The notes: a model not told the origin generated them from the sequence alone. DNA of 64,000 nucleotides from Salvelinus alpinus (GCF_045679555.1 NC_092087.1:82402902-82466901); one strand, 5' to 3'; shown: positions 10,501 through 25,500, counted from the first letter of the stretch. Program-made: numbers and translations.

Positions 10501-13500
10501 ACAGCATGTATAACAACAGCTTGGAATGTGTGCAGCCACAACATGTATAACAACAGCTTGGAATGTGTGCAGCCACAGCATGTATAACAACAGCTTGGAA
10601 TGTGTGCAGCCACAGCATGTATAACAACAGCTTGGAATGTGTGCAGCCACAGCATGTATAACAACAGCTTGGAATGTGTGCAGCCACAGCATGTATAACA
10701 ACAGCTTGGAACGTGTGCAGCCACAGCATGTATAACAACAGCTTGGAATGTGTGCAGCCACAGCATGTATAACAACAGCTTGGAATGTGTGCAGCCACAG
10801 CATGTATAACAACAGCTTGGAATGTGTGCAGCCACAGCATGTATAACAACAGCTTGGAATGTGTGCAGCCACAGCATGTATAACAACAGCTTGGAATGTG
10901 TGCAGCCACAGCATGTATAACAACAGCTTGGAATGTGTGCAGCCACAGCATGTATAACAACAGCTTGGAATGTGTGCAGCCACAGCATGTAAAACAACAG
11001 CTTGGAATGTGTGCAGCCACAGCATGTATAACAACAGCTTGGAATGTGTGCAGCCACAGCATGTATAACAGCAGCTTGGAATGTGTGCAGCCACAGCATG
11101 TATAACAACAGCTTGGAATGTGTGCAGCCACAGCATGTATAACAGCAGCTTGGAATGTGTGCAGCCACAGCATGTATAACAGCAGCTTGGAATGTGTGCA
11201 GCCACAGCATGTAAAACAACAGCTTGGAATGTGTGCAGCCACAGCATGTAAAACAACAGCTTGGAATGTGTGCAGCCACAGCATGTAAAACAACAGCTTG
11301 GAATGTGTGCAGCCACAGCATGTAAAACAACAGCTTGGAATGTGTGCAGCCACAGCATGTAAAACAACAGCTTGGAATGTGTGCAGCCACAGCATGTATA
11401 ACAACAGCTTGGAATGTGTGCAGCCACAGCATGTATAACAACAGCTTGGAATGTGTGCAGCCACAGCATGTATAACAACAGCGTGGAATGTGTGCAGCCA
11501 CAGCATGTATAACAACAGCTTGGAATGTGTGCAGCCACAGCATGTATAACAGCTTGGAATGTGTGCAGCCACAGCATGTATAACAACAGCTTGGAATGTG
11601 TGCAGCCACAGCATGTATAACAACAGCTTGGAATGTGTGCAGCCACAGCATGTATAACAACAGCTTGGAATGTGTGCAGCCACAGCATGTAAAACAACAG
11701 CTTGGAATGTGTGCAGCCACAGCATGTATAACAACAGCTTGGAATGTGTGCAGCCACAGCATGTATAACAACAGCTTGGAATGTGTGCAGCCACAGCATG
11801 TATAACAACAGCTTGGAATGTGTGCAGCCACAGCATGTATAACAACAGCTTGGAATGTGTGCAACCACAGCATGTATAACAACAGCTTGGAATGTGTGCA
11901 GCCACAGCATGTATAACAACAGCTTGTCATGACTTACTAGTGTAGCCTGTTCAGTCCCTACCTACCTGATATGTACTCTTACTGTTCTCTGTAACTGTAT
12001 CTATAATGTACAGGTGAGCATTGACTTTTCACTGTGTTCGGTCTCATGTTTGACATGCCTAAATGTTTTTTTGTTTGTTGTGCAGGTGAGCAAAGATGAG
12101 CTGGACTGGAGCACCAATGAACTGAGGAACTGTCTCAGAGCCATAGACTGGGACCTGGAGGACCTGAGTGAAACCATCAGTATCTTTTTCTGTCTTTATA
12201 AACATAACGCTTACACACACAGAGAGAACGAGGGAAATGAATGAAAGATGACAGAGTATGCTATATGAGGGCACTTCCATGTAAATGGACCAATGAGCAC
12301 CAACGTCAAGTTCATAGGATCACGTCGAATGTTATTTGTCACGCGCTGAGTACAACAGGTGTAGACCTTACTGTGAAATGCTTACTACAAGCCCTTAGCC
12401 CTTAACCAACAATGCAGTTCAAGAAATGGAGTTAAGAAAATATTTACTAAATAGACAATTTTAAAAATGAAAATTAACACAATAAAATAACAATAATCAA
12501 ATTAAATAAAATGTATTTATATAGCCCTTCTTACATCAGCTGATATCTCTAAGTGCTGTACAGAAACCCAACCTAAAACCCCAAACAGCAAGCAATGCAG
12601 GTGTAGAAGCACGGTGGCTAGGAAGAAACCTAGAGGGGAACCAGGCTATGAGGGGTGGCCAGTCCTCTTCTGGCTGTGTCGGGTGGAGATTATAACAGAA
12701 CATGGCCAAGATGTTCAAATGTTCATAAATAATAATAATAATGAGGCTATATACAGGGGGTACCGGTACCGAGTCAATGTGTGTTGGGTACAGGTTAGTT
12801 GAGGTAATTTATACATGTAGAGTTAAAGTGACAATAAAAAAAAAAATGTAACCTTTATTTAACTAGGCATGTCAGTTAAGAACAAATTCTTAATTACAAT
12901 GACGGCTGGGCCAATTGTGTGCTGCCCTATGGGACTCCCAATCACCGCTGGATTTGAAACAGCCTGGATTATGCATAGATAATAAACAGGGGGTTAATGT
13001 AAATAGTCCGGGTGGCCATCTGATTAATTGTTCAGCAGTCTTATGGCTTGGGGGTAGAAGCTGTTAAGAATCCTTTTGGACATAGACTAGGCGCTCCGGT
13101 ACAGCTGCCGTGCGGTAGCAGAGAGAACAGTCTACGACTTTGGTGACTGGAGTCTTTGACAGTTTCTTGGGCCTTCCTCTGACACCGCCTGGTAAGTCCT
13201 GGATGGCAGGGAGCATATCAAATTGGGTGTCAAAATAAAGCTAAGAGTCGATATTTTTGGAAAATGAAGGCATATACAGTGGGGCAAAAAAGTATTTAGT
13301 CAGCCACCAATTGTGCAAGTTCTCCCACTTAAAAAGATGAGAGAGGCCTGTAATTTTCATCATAGGTACACTTCAACTATGACAGACAAAATGAGAGAAA
13401 AATTCCAGAAAATCACATTGTAGGATTTTTAATTAATTTATTTGCAAATTATGGTGGAAAATAAGTATTTGGTCACCTACATACAAGCAAGATTTCTGGC

Positions 13501-16500
13501 TCTCACAGACCTGTAACTTCTTCTTTAAAAGGCTCCTCTGTCCTCCACTCGTTACATGTATTAATGGCACCTGTTTGAACTTATCAGTATAAAAGACACC
13601 TGTCCACAACCTCAAACAGTCACACTCCAAACTCCACTATGGCCAAGACCAAAGAGCTGTCAAAGGACACCAGGAACAAAATTGTAGACCTGCACCAGGC
13701 TGGGAAGACTGAATCTGCAATAGGTAAGCAGCTTGGTTTGAAGAAATCAACTGTGGGAGCAATTATTAGGAAATGGAAGACGTACAAGACCACTGATAAT
13801 CTCCCTCGATCTGGGGCTCCACGCAAGTTCTCACCCCGTGGGGTCAAAATGAATGTCCTTGAGTGGCCCAGCCAGAGCCCGGACTTGAACCCGATCTAAC
13901 ATCTCTGTAGAGACCTGAAAATAGCAGCAACGCTCCCCATCCAACCTGACAGAGCTTGAGAGGATCTGCAGAGAAGAACGGGAGACGCTCCCCAAATACA
14001 GTTGTGCCAAACTTGTAGCGTCATACTCAAGAAGACTCGAGGCTGTAATCGCTGCCAAAGGTGCTTAAACAAAGTACTGAGTAAAGGGTCTGAATACTTA
14101 CGTAAATGTGTTGATCCAGTTTATTTTTAATAAATGAGCAAACATAACAAAAAAAAAAGTTTTTGCTTTGTCATTATGGGGTATTGTTTGTAGATTGATG
14201 AGGGGGAAAAAACGATTTAATACATTTTAGAATAAGGCTGTAACCTAACAAACTAACAACATTTTTGAAAAAGTCAAGTGGTCTGAATACCTTCCGAAGG
14301 CACTGTATCTTTAAGATATTTTCAGATTTCTTCCTCATAAGTATAGGTAGACCTACCACTTTAGTTAGTGTTTTTACTGATATCAGTTTTGTTTTGGAAT
14401 TATGTGATTAAAACTCATAATTCCGTTAGCAAATTCGTAACGGAATTGCTGCAACTGAATTGGCTACAATGGGAAATTATAATAGTCACAAACCGAAGTT
14501 GGGTCTCCTGTTACTGTCCTCCCTTCCACTGACATGCTGTTATGTTCAGCTCATAGTGTCTCCTGCTACTGTCCTCCCTTCCACTGACATACTGTTATGT
14601 TCAGCTCATAGTGTCTCCTGTTACTGTCCTCCCTTCTACTGACATACTGTTATGTTCAGCTCATAGTGTCTCCTGTTACTGTCCTCTCTTCCACTGACTG
14701 TTATGTTCAGCTCATAGTGTCTCCTGTTACTGTCCTCCCTTCCATTGACATACTGTTATGTTCAGCTCATAGTGTCTCCTGTTACTGTCCTCCCTTCCAT
14801 TGACATACTGTTATGTTCAGCTCATAGTGTCTCCTGTTACTGTCCTCTCTTCCACTGACTGTTATGTTCAGCTCATAGTGTCTCCTGTTACTGTCCTCCC
14901 TTCCATTGACATACTGTTATGTTCAGCTCATAGTGTCTCCTGTTACTGTCCTCCCTTCTACTGACATACTGTTATGTTCAGCTCATAGTGTCTCCTGTTA
15001 CTGTCCTCTCTTCCACTGACTGTTATGTTCAGCTCATAGTGTCTCCTGTTACTGTCCTCTCTTCCACTGACTGTTATGTTCAGCTCATAGTGTCTCCTGT
15101 TACTGTCCTCTCTTCCACTGACATACGGTTATGTTCAGCTCATAGTGTCTCCTGTTACTGTCCTCCCTTCCACTGACATACTGTTATGTTCAGCTCATAG
15201 TGTCTCCTGTTACTGTCCTCCCTTCCACTGACTGTTATGTTCAGCTCATAGTGTCTCCTGTTACTGTCCTCCCTTCCACTGACTGTTATGTTCAGCTCAT
15301 AGTGTCTCCTGTTACTGTCCTCCCTTCCACTGACATACTGTTATGTTCAGCTCATAGTGTCTCCTGTTACTGTCCTCCCTTCCACTGACATACTGTTATG
15401 TTCAGCTCATAGTGTCTCCTGTTACTGTCCTCCCTTCCACTGACATACTGTTATGTTCAGCTCATAGTGTCTCCTGTTACTGTCCTCCCTTCCACTGACA
15501 TACTGTTATGTTCAGCTCATAGTGTCTCCTGTTACTGTCCTCCCTTCCACTGACTGTTATGTTCAGCTCATAGTGTCTCCTGTTACTGTCCTCCCTTCCA
15601 CTGACATACTGTTATGTTCAGCTCATAGTGTCTCCTGTTACTGTCCTCCCTTCCACTGACATACTGTTATGTTCAGCTCATAGTGTCTCCTGTTACTGTC
15701 CTCCCTTCCACTGACATACTGTTATGTTCAGCTCATAGTGTCTCCTGTTACTGTCCTCCCTTCCACTGACTGTTATGTTCAGCTCATAGTGTCTCCTGTT
15801 ACTGTCCTCCCTTCCACTGACATACTGTTATGTTCAGCTCATAGTGTCTCCTGTTACTGTCCTCCCTTCCACTGACATACTGTTATGTTCAGCTCATAGT
15901 GTCTCCTGTTACTGTCCTCCCTTCCACTGACATACTGTTATGTTCAGCTCATAGTGTCTCCTGTTACTGTCCTCTCTTCCACTGACATACTGTTATGTTC
16001 AGCTCATAGTGTCTCCTGTTACTGTCCTCCCTTCCACTGACATACTGTTATGTTCAGCTCATAGTGTCTCCTGTTACTGTCCTCTCTTCCACTGACTGTT
16101 ATGTTCAGCTCATAGTGTCTCCTGTTACTGTCCTCCCTTCCACTGACATACTGTTATGTTCAGCTCATAGTGTCTCCTGTTACTGTCCTCCCTTCCACTG
16201 ACATACTGTTATGTTCAGCTCATAGTGTCTCCTGTTACTGTCCTCCCTTCCACTGACTGTTATGTTCAGCTCATAGTGTCTCCTGTTACTGTCCTCCCTT
16301 CCACTGACCTACTGTTATGTTCAGCTCATAGTGTCTCCTGTTACTGTCCTCCCTTCCACTGACATACTGTTATGTTCAGCTCATAGTGTCTCCTGTTACT
16401 GTCCTCCCTTCCACTGACATACTGTTATGTTCAGCTCATAGTGTCTCCTGTTACTGTCCTCCCTTCCACTGACATACTGTTATGTTCAGCTCATAGTGTC

Positions 16501-19500
16501 TCCTGTTACTGTCCTCTCTTCCACTGACTGTTATGTTCAGCTCATAGTGTCTCCTGTTACTGTCCTCCCTTCCACTGACATACTGTTATGTTCAGCTCAT
16601 AGTGTCTCCTGTTACTGTCCTCTCTTCCACTGACTGTTATGTTCAGCTCATAGTGTCTCCTGTTACTGTCCTCCCTTCCATTGACATACTGTTATATTCA
16701 GCTCATAGTGTCTCCTGTTACTGTCCTCACTTCCACTGACTGTTATGTTCAGCTCATAGTGTCTCCTGTTACTGTCCTCCCTTCCACTGACATACTGTTA
16801 TGTTCAGCTCATAGTGTCTCCTGCTACTGTCCTCCCTTCCACTGACATACTGTTATGTTCAGCTCATAGTGTCTCCTGTTACTGTCCTCCCTTCCACTGA
16901 CATACTGTTATGTTCAGCTCATAGTGTCTCCTGTTACTGTCCTCTCTTCCACTGACATACTGTTATGTTCAGCTCATAGTGTCTCCTGTTACTGTCCTCC
17001 CTTCCACTGACATACTGTTATGTTCAGCTCATAGTGTCTCCTGTTACTGTCCTCTCTTCCACTGACATACTGTTATGTTCAGCTCATAGTGTCTCCTGTT
17101 ACTGTCCTCCCTTCCACTGACATACTGTTATGTTCAGCTCATAGTGTCTCCTGTTACTGTCCTCCCTTCCACTGACATACTGTTATATTCAGCTCATAGT
17201 GTCTCCTGCTACTGTCCTCTCTTCCACTGACTGTTATGTTCAGCTCATAGTGTCTCCTGTTACTGTCCTCCCTTCCACTGACATACTGTTATGTTCAGCT
17301 CATAGTGTCTCCTGTTACTGTCCTCCCTTCCACTGACATACTGTTATGTTCAGCTCATAGTGTCTCCTGTTACTGTCCTCCCTTCTACTGACTGTTATGT
17401 TCAGCTCATAGTGTCTCCTGTTACTGTCCTCTCTTCCACTGACATACTGTTATGTTCAGCTCATAGTGTCTCTTGTTACTGTCCTCTCTTCCACTGACTG
17501 TTATGTTCAGCTCATAGTGTCTCTTGTTACTGTCCTCTCTTCCACTGACTGTTATGTTCAGCTCGTAGTGTCTCCTGTTACTGTCCTCCCTTCCACTGAC
17601 ATACTGTTATGTTCAGCTCATAGTGTCTCCTGTTACTGTCCTCCCTTCCACTGACATGCTGTTATGTTCAGCTCATAGTGTCTCCTGTTACTGTCCTCCC
17701 TTCCACTGACATACTGTTATGTTCAGCTCATAGTGTCTCCTGTTACTGTCCTCCCTTCAACTGACATACTGTTATGTTCAGCTCATAGTGTCTCCTGTTA
17801 CTGTCCTCCCTTCCACTGACATACTGTTATGTTCAGCTCATAGTGTCTCCTGCTACTGTCCTCCCTTCCACTGACATACTGTTATGTTCAGCTCATAGTG
17901 TCTCCTGTTACTGTCCTCCCTTCCACTGACTGTTATGTTCAGCTCATAGTGTCTCCTGTTACTGTCCTCCCTTCCACTGACATACTGTTATGTTCAGCTC
18001 ATAGTGTCTCCTGTTACTGTCCTCCCTTCTACTGACATACTGTTATGTTCAGCTCATAGTGTCTCCTGTTACTGTCCTCCCTTCCATTGACATACTGTTA
18101 TGTTCAGCTCATAGTGTCTCCTGTTACTGTCCTCCCTTCCACTGACATACTGTTATGTTCAGCTCATAGTGTCTCCTGTTACTGTCCTCCCTTCCACTGA
18201 CTGTTATGTTCAGCTCATAGTGTCTCCTGTTACTGTCCTCCCTTCCACTGACTGTTATGTTCAGCTCATAGTGTCTCCTGTTACTGTCCTCCCTTCCACT
18301 GACTGTTATGTTCAGCTCATAGTGTCTCCTGTTACTGTCCTCCCTTCCACTGACATACTGTTATGTTCAGCTCATAGTGTCTCCTGCTACTGTCCTCCCT
18401 TCTACTGACATACTGTTATGTTCAGCTCATAGTGTCTCCTGTTACTGTCCTCCCTTCCACTGACATACTGTTATGTTCAGCTCATAGTGTCTCCTGCTAC
18501 TGTCCTCCCTTCTACTGACATACTGTTATGTTCAGCTCATAGTGTCTCCTGTTACTGTCCTCTCTTCCACTGACATACTGTTATGTTCAGCTCATAGTGT
18601 CTCCTGTTACTGTCCTCTCTTCCACTGACATACTGTTTTGTTCAGCTCATAGTGTCTCCTGTTACTGTCCTCTCTTCCACTGACTGTTATGTTCAGCTCA
18701 TAGTGTCTCCTGTTACTGTCCTCCCTTCCACTGACATACTGTTATGTTCAGCTCATAGTGTCTCCTGTTACTGTCCTCCCTTCCACTGACATACTGTTAT
18801 GTTCAGCTCATAGTGTCTCCTGTTACTGTCCTCCCTTCCACTGACTGTTATGTTCAGCTCATAGTGTCTCCTGTTACTGTCCTCCCTTCTACTGACATAC
18901 TGTTATGTTCAGCTCATAGTGTCTCCTGTTACTGTCCTCCCTTCCACTGACATACTGTTATGTTCAGCTCATAGTGTCTCCTGTTACTGTCCTCCCTTCC
19001 ACTGACATACTGTTATGTTCAGCTCATAGTGTCTCCTGTTACTGTCCTCCCTTCCACTGACTGTTATGTTCAGCTCATAGTGTCTCCTGTTACTGTCCTC
19101 CCTTCCACTGACATACTGTTATGTTCAGCTCATAGTGTCTCCTGTTACTGTCCTCACTTCCATTGACATACTGTTATGTTCAGCTCATAGTGTCTCCTGT
19201 TACTGTCCTCCCTTCCACTGACATACTGTTATGTTCAGCTCATAGTGTCTCCTGTTACTGTCCTCCCTTCCACTGACATACTGTTATGTTCAGCTCATAG
19301 TGTCTCCTGTTACTGTCCTCCCTTCCACTGACATACTGTTATGTTCAGCTCATAGTGTCTCCTGTTACTGTCCTCTCTTCCACTGACTGTTATGTTCAGC
19401 TCATAGTGTCTCCTGTTACTGTCCTCCCTTTCACTGACTGTTATGTTCAGCTCATAGTGTCTCCTGTTACTGTCCTCACTTCCACTGACTGTTATGTTCA

Positions 19501-22500
19501 GCTCATAGTGTCTCCTGTTACTGTCCTCCCTTCCACTGACATACTGTTATGTTCAGCTCATAGTGTCTCCTGTTACTGTCCTCCCTTCCACTGACATACT
19601 GTTATGTTCAGCTCATAGTGTCTCCTGTTACTGTCCTCCCTTCCACTGACATACTGTTATGTTCAGCTCATAGTGTCTCCTGTTACTGTCCTCACTTCCA
19701 TTGACATACTGTTATGTTCAGCTCATAGTGTCTCCTGTTACTGTCCTCACTTCCACTGACTGTTATGTTCAGCTCATAGTGTCTCCTGTTACTGTCCTCC
19801 CTTCCACTGACATACTGTTATGTTCAGCTCATAGTGTCTCCTGTTACTGTCCTCCCTTCCATTGACATACTGTTATGTTCAGCTCATAGTGTCTCCTGTT
19901 ACTGTCCTCCCTTCCACTGACATACTGTTATGTTCAGCTCATAGTGTCTCCTGTTACTGTCCTCCCTTCTACTGACATACTGTTATGTTCAGCTCATAGT
20001 GTCTCCTGTTACTGTCCTCCCTTCCACTGACATACTGTTATGTTCAGCTCATAGTGTCTCCTGTTACTGTCCTCCCTTCCACTGACATACTGTTATGTTC
20101 AGCTCATAGTGTCTCCTGTTACTGTCCTCCCTTCCACTGACATACTGTTATGTTCAGCTCATAGTGTCTCCTGTTACTGTCCTCCCTTCCACTGACATAC
20201 TGTTATGTTCAGCTCATAGTGTCTCCTGCTACTGTCCTCCCTTCCACTGACATACTGTTATGTTCAGCTCATAGTGTCTCCTGCTACTGTCCTCCCTTCC
20301 ACTGACATACTGTTATGTTCAGCTCATAGTGTCTCCTGTTACTGTCCTCTCTTCCACTGACTGTTATGTTCAGCTCATAGTGTCTCCTGTTACTGTCCTC
20401 CCTTCCACTGACATGCTGTTATGTTCAGCTCATAGTGTCTCCTGTTACTGTCCTCTCTTCCACTGACTGTTATGTTCAGCTCATAGTGTCTCCTGTTACT
20501 GTCCTCTCTTCCACTGACATACTGTTATGTTCAGCTCATAGTGTCTCCTGTTACTGTCCTCCCTTCCACTGACATACTGTTATGTTCAGCTCATAGTGTC
20601 TCCTGTTACTGTCCTCCCTTCCACTGACATACTGTTATGTTCAGCTCATAGTGTCTCCTGTTACTGTCCTCTCTTCCACTGACTGTTATGTTCAGCTCAT
20701 AGTGTCTCCTGTTACTGTCCTCTCTTCCACTGACTGTTATGTTCAGCTCATAGTGTCTCCTGTTACTGTCCTCTCTTCCACTGACATACTGTTATGTTCA
20801 GCTCATAGTGTCTCCTGTTACTGTCCTCCCTTCCACTGACATACTGTTATGTTCAGCTCATAGTGTCTCCTGTTACTGTCCTCCCTTCCACTGACATACT
20901 GTTATGTTCAGCTCATAGTGTCTCCTGTTACTGTCCTCCCTTCCACTGACATACTGTTATGTTCAGCTCATAGTGTCTCCTGTTACTGTCCTCCCTTCCA
21001 CTGACTGTTATGTTCAGCTCATAGTGTCTCCTGTTACTGTCCTCCCTTCCACTGACATACTGTTATGTTCAGCTCATAGTGTCTCCTGTTACTGTCCTCC
21101 CTTCCACTGACATACTGTTATGTTCAGCTCATAGTGTCTCCTGTTACTGTCCTCTCTTCCACTGACATACTGTTATATTCAGCTCATAGTGTCTCCTGTT
21201 ACTGTCCTCCCTTCCACTGACTGTTTTGTTCAGCTCATAGTGTCTCCTGTTACTGTCCTCCCTTCCACTGACATGCTGTTATGTTCAGCTCATAGTGTCT
21301 CCTGTTACTGTCCTCTCTTCCACTGACTGTTATGTTCAGCTCATAGTGTCTCCTGTTACTGTCCTCCCTTCCACTGACATACTGTTATGTTCAGCTCATA
21401 GTGTCTCCTGTTACTGTCCTCTCTTCCACTGACTGTTATGTTCAGCTCATAGTGTCTCCTGTTACTGTCCTCCCTTCCACTGACATACTGTTATGTTCAG
21501 CTCATAGTGTCTCCTGTTACTGTCCTCTCTTCCACTGACTGTTATGTTCAGCTCATAGTGTCTCCTGTTACTGTCCTCCCTTCCACTGACATACTGTTAT
21601 GTTCAGCTCATAGTGTCTCCTGTTACTGTCCTCTCTTCCACTGACTGTTATGTTCAGCTCATAGTGTCTCCTGTTACTGTCCTCTCTTCCACTGACATAC
21701 TGTTATGTTCAGCTCATAGTGTCTCCTGTTACTGTCCTCCCTTCCACTGACATACTGTTATGTTCAGCTCATAGTGTCTCCTGTTACTGTCCTCCCTTCC
21801 ACTGACATGCTGTGTTCAGCTCATAGTGTCTCCTGTTACTGTCCTCCCTTCCACTGACATGCTGTTATGTTCAGCTCATAGTGTCTCCTGTTACTGTCCT
21901 CTCTTCCACTGACTGTTATGTTCAGCTCATAGTGTCTCCTGTTACTGTCCTCCCTTCCACTGACATGCTGTTATGTTCAGCTCATAGTGTCTCCTGTTAC
22001 TGTCCTCCCTTCCACTGACATGCTGTTATGTTCAGCTCATAGTGTCTCCTGTTACTGTCCTCTCTTCCACTGACTGTTATGTTCAGCTCATAGTGTCTCC
22101 TGTTACTGTCCTCCCTTCTACTGACATGCTGTTATGTTCAGCTCATAACTGTTTCTTTGTCTTTCTGTGGTCTGGTTGTCAAACCAAGAGTGTTAAAACA
22201 GTCTATCTGGAAAACCCCTCCCCCTCCCTCTCTTCCTCTCTCTCCAGTTAATATCACCTCTCCCAGCTCTTACCAACACCGACCCTTGAGCCTCTTCTCT
22301 TTCCATTTCCTGTAACCAGCATCCTCATCCACTGAGCACCGACCGACACCGGATGTCCATGGACGTTGAAGAGTAGTTGAAATTTGGTCAGTCCAGCCTG
22401 GCCTTGATTTCAACGTCCACAGACGGACCGGACTGGACCAAATCTGAACCTATTAAAGAATTATGTTTGGATAGTACAGTCCATTACAACATAATAGTGG

Positions 22501-25500
22501 AGTACAGTAAAGAAAAGTAGAGTACTGTATTGTACTCTACTTTACTGAACTCTACTGCATTGTACTTTACTGTACTGAACTCTACTGAACTGTACTGTAT
22601 TGTACTGAACTGAACTGTACTATACTGTACTGAACTCTACTGCATTGTACTTTACTGAACTCTACTGCATTGTACTTTACTGAACTCTACTGTATTGTAC
22701 TGAATTGTACTCTACTGTACTCTACTCTACTGTATTGTACTCTACTGTACTGTACTCTACTCTACTGTACTTTACTGAACTCTACTGTATTGTACTGTAC
22801 TGAACTCTACACTGCTTTGGTCTGCTGCGGTGTGATGTCTAAACTTGTGAAACATGAGGAGAATGACATCCATAATTATGCAGTTTCTGTGTAGTATAGG
22901 GGACCCATGATGTAATTCCGTTACCGTAAATGCGTTACCGTGTGTAAATCCACTTCACTTACTGTAGTTCAATAACCAAGGTGTGATGTCATAGCTGACC
23001 CCATTCTTTCTGCAGACTTCTTTGAATGTTAATTCTGAGCAGGTATTTAAGAGTTTTTGGAAAACGTGGTCGCATAAAAACTTGAGGGAGATTTTACCGT
23101 GATTCCGTTACCAAAGTTTACATCTGCACAGTTCTTCCACTAAATTCGTTTTTTTGTAAAAAAAATTAATCTGTAAGTTGTTAAATGTAGTGCTTGTGCA
23201 TAGAGTTGTATGGTTGGTTAAACTTTGAAAGTGTTTTTGTTTGGCATACATTTTTAAAGTGAAAAAACTGAGTCAGTGGAATTGCCCATGAGAGAGAAGG
23301 AATGAAAGATGGGTTAGAGATATGGAACTGTCCTTCCTCATAGAAAGAGCGATGAGGCGTGTGTGTTTCTAAACATAGATATTACACACACTTCCACACG
23401 AAAGAAGGTGTGAGAGATGGTGGGGTGGTAGTGATATAGTCTGTCCTTCCTTATAGAAAGAGGAGATATATATATATATATATAGTCTGTCCTTCCTTAT
23501 AGAAAGAGGGGGAGATATATATATATATATATATATACACTGCTCAAAAAAATAAAGGGAACACTTAAACAACACAATGTAACACCAAGTCAATAACACA
23601 GTCAATCCCCCACCTGTGGACGTCGGGCCCTCATACCACCCTCATGGAGTCTGTTTCTGACCGTTTGAGCAGACACGCACATTTGGGGCCTGCTGGAGGT
23701 CATTTTGCAGGGCTCTGGCAGTGCTCCTCCTTGCACAAAGGCGGAGGTAGCGGTCCTGCTGCTGGGTTGTTGCCCTCCTACGGCCTCCTCCACGTCTCCT
23801 GATGTACTGGCCTGTCTCCTGGTAGCGCCTCCATGCTCTGGACACTACGCTGACAGACACAGCAAACCTTCTTGCCACAGCTCGCATTGATGTGCCATCC
23901 TGGATGAGCTGCACTACCTGAGCCACTTGTGTGGGTTGTAGACTCCGTCTCATGCTACCACTAGAGTGAAAGCACCGCCAGCATTCAAAAGTGACCAAAA
24001 CATCAGCCAGGAAGCATAGGAACTGAGAAGTGGTCTGTGGTCACCACCTGCAGAACCACTCCTTTATTGGGGGTGTCTTGCTAATTGCCTATAATTTCCA
24101 CCTTTTGTCTATACCATTTGCACAACAGCATGTGAAATTTATTGTCAATCAGTGTTGCTTCCTAAGTGGACAGTTTGATTTCACAGAAGTGTGATTGACT
24201 TGGAGTTACATTGTGTTGTTTAAGTGTTCCCTTTATTTTTTTGAGCAGTGTATATATATATAGTCTGTCCTTCCTTATAGAAAGAGGGGGAGAGAATGTG
24301 TGTGTAGAGCGTAGGCCTGTGTGTGTGTGCAGAGCGTAAGCCTGTGTGTGTGTGTGTGTGTGTGTGTAGAGCGTAAGCCTGTGTGTGTGTGTAGAGCGTA
24401 AGCCTGTGTGTGTGTGTGTGTGTGTAGAGCGTAAGCCTGTGTGTGTGTGCAGAGCGTAAGCCTGTGTGTGTGTGTGTGTGTGTAGAGCGTAAGCCTGTGT
24501 GTGTGTAGAGCGTAGGCCTGTGTGTGTGTGTGTGTAGAGCGTAAGCCTGTGTGTGTGTGTGTGTAGAGCGTAAGCCTGTGTGTGTGTGTGTATAGAGCGT
24601 AGGCCTGTGTGTGTGTAGAGCGTAAGCCTGTGTGTGTGTGTATAGAGCGTAGGCCTGTGTGTGTAGATTGTAAGCCTGTGTGTGTGTGTGTAGAGCGTAA
24701 GCCTGTGTGTGTGTGTAGAGCGTAAGCCTGTGTGTGTGTATGTGTGTAGAGCGTAAGCCTGTGTGTGTGTATGTGTGTAGAGCGTAAGCCTGTGTGTGTA
24801 GTTACAGGTGCTCAAAAACAAATCTCTTGAGTCCAAAGGGGGGCACTGCCTGCTGTACTCGGCAGAACCACATTCTTAACAATTCCTGAGGAGAACCCTG
24901 AGATCTGTGTGTGTTGAGCCTTGACCCTCTCCCAGGTATCGTTGAGTCCAACCCGGGGAAGTTCCGCCTGGGGGAGAATGAGCTGCAGGAGAGGAGAGAC
25001 TTTGTGGAGCGGACACGGCAGGCCGTACAGGTAACACGGTGTAGTATCACTACCTGTCTGTCACCGGCAGGTAGCCTAGTGGTTAGAGATGGGGGGGGGC
25101 AGGTAGCCTAGTGGTTAGAGCGTTGAGCCAGTAACCGAAAGGTTGCTGGATTGAATCCCTGAGCTGACAAGGAAAAAAATCTGTCGTTCTGCCCCCTGAG
25201 CAAGGCAGTAAACCCACTGTTCCCTGGGCGCCGAAGACGTGGATGTCGATTAAGGCAGCCCCCCGCACCTCTCTGATTCAGACGGGTTGGGTTAAATGTG
25301 GAAGACACATTTCAGTTGAATGCATTCAGTTGTACAGCTGACTAGGTATCCCCCTTTCCCTTTCCCTACCTCTATAACTGAAAATAAAAGGAGATTTCTA
25401 CAGCTACATTTGATTGGATGAAATCTACGGTGTGTAATCTGTTGTTGTAGCTACTGTAGCTGACACTGTGTTGTTGTCGCTACTGTAGCTAACACTGTGT

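Larger units (their letters stand above)
12310..13218 (-). mobile_element. Decayed L2/Rex1-type LINE copy with two insertions
   Basis: The outer parts (12320-12500 and 12965-13218) match the same LINE as 8145-9720: the 3' tail region with GTACAACAGGTGTAGACCTT, and the C-terminal coding region near GGCTTGGGGGTAGAAGCTGT. It is interrupted by a dispersed repeat (12502-12735) and a SINE-like segment (12838-12962). Confidence 0.75.

Noticed and set aside
10257-11930. Open frames of over 500 codons on the - strand rich in Cys, His and Leu
   Set aside because: They are three phases of one 37-bp tandem repeat inside stx10 intron 2, without any domain or codon signature beyond the repeat.
14503-22251. 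Direct-repeat array resembling CRISPR at first sight, and its 60-80-codon frames
   Set aside because: There are no spacers; units abut head to tail and vary by point changes. Host is a vertebrate. The short frames arise where 51-bp units run together.
24162-24836. 224-codon Thr/His-rich frame on -
   Set aside because: Product of the compound TG minisatellite at 24290-24800.
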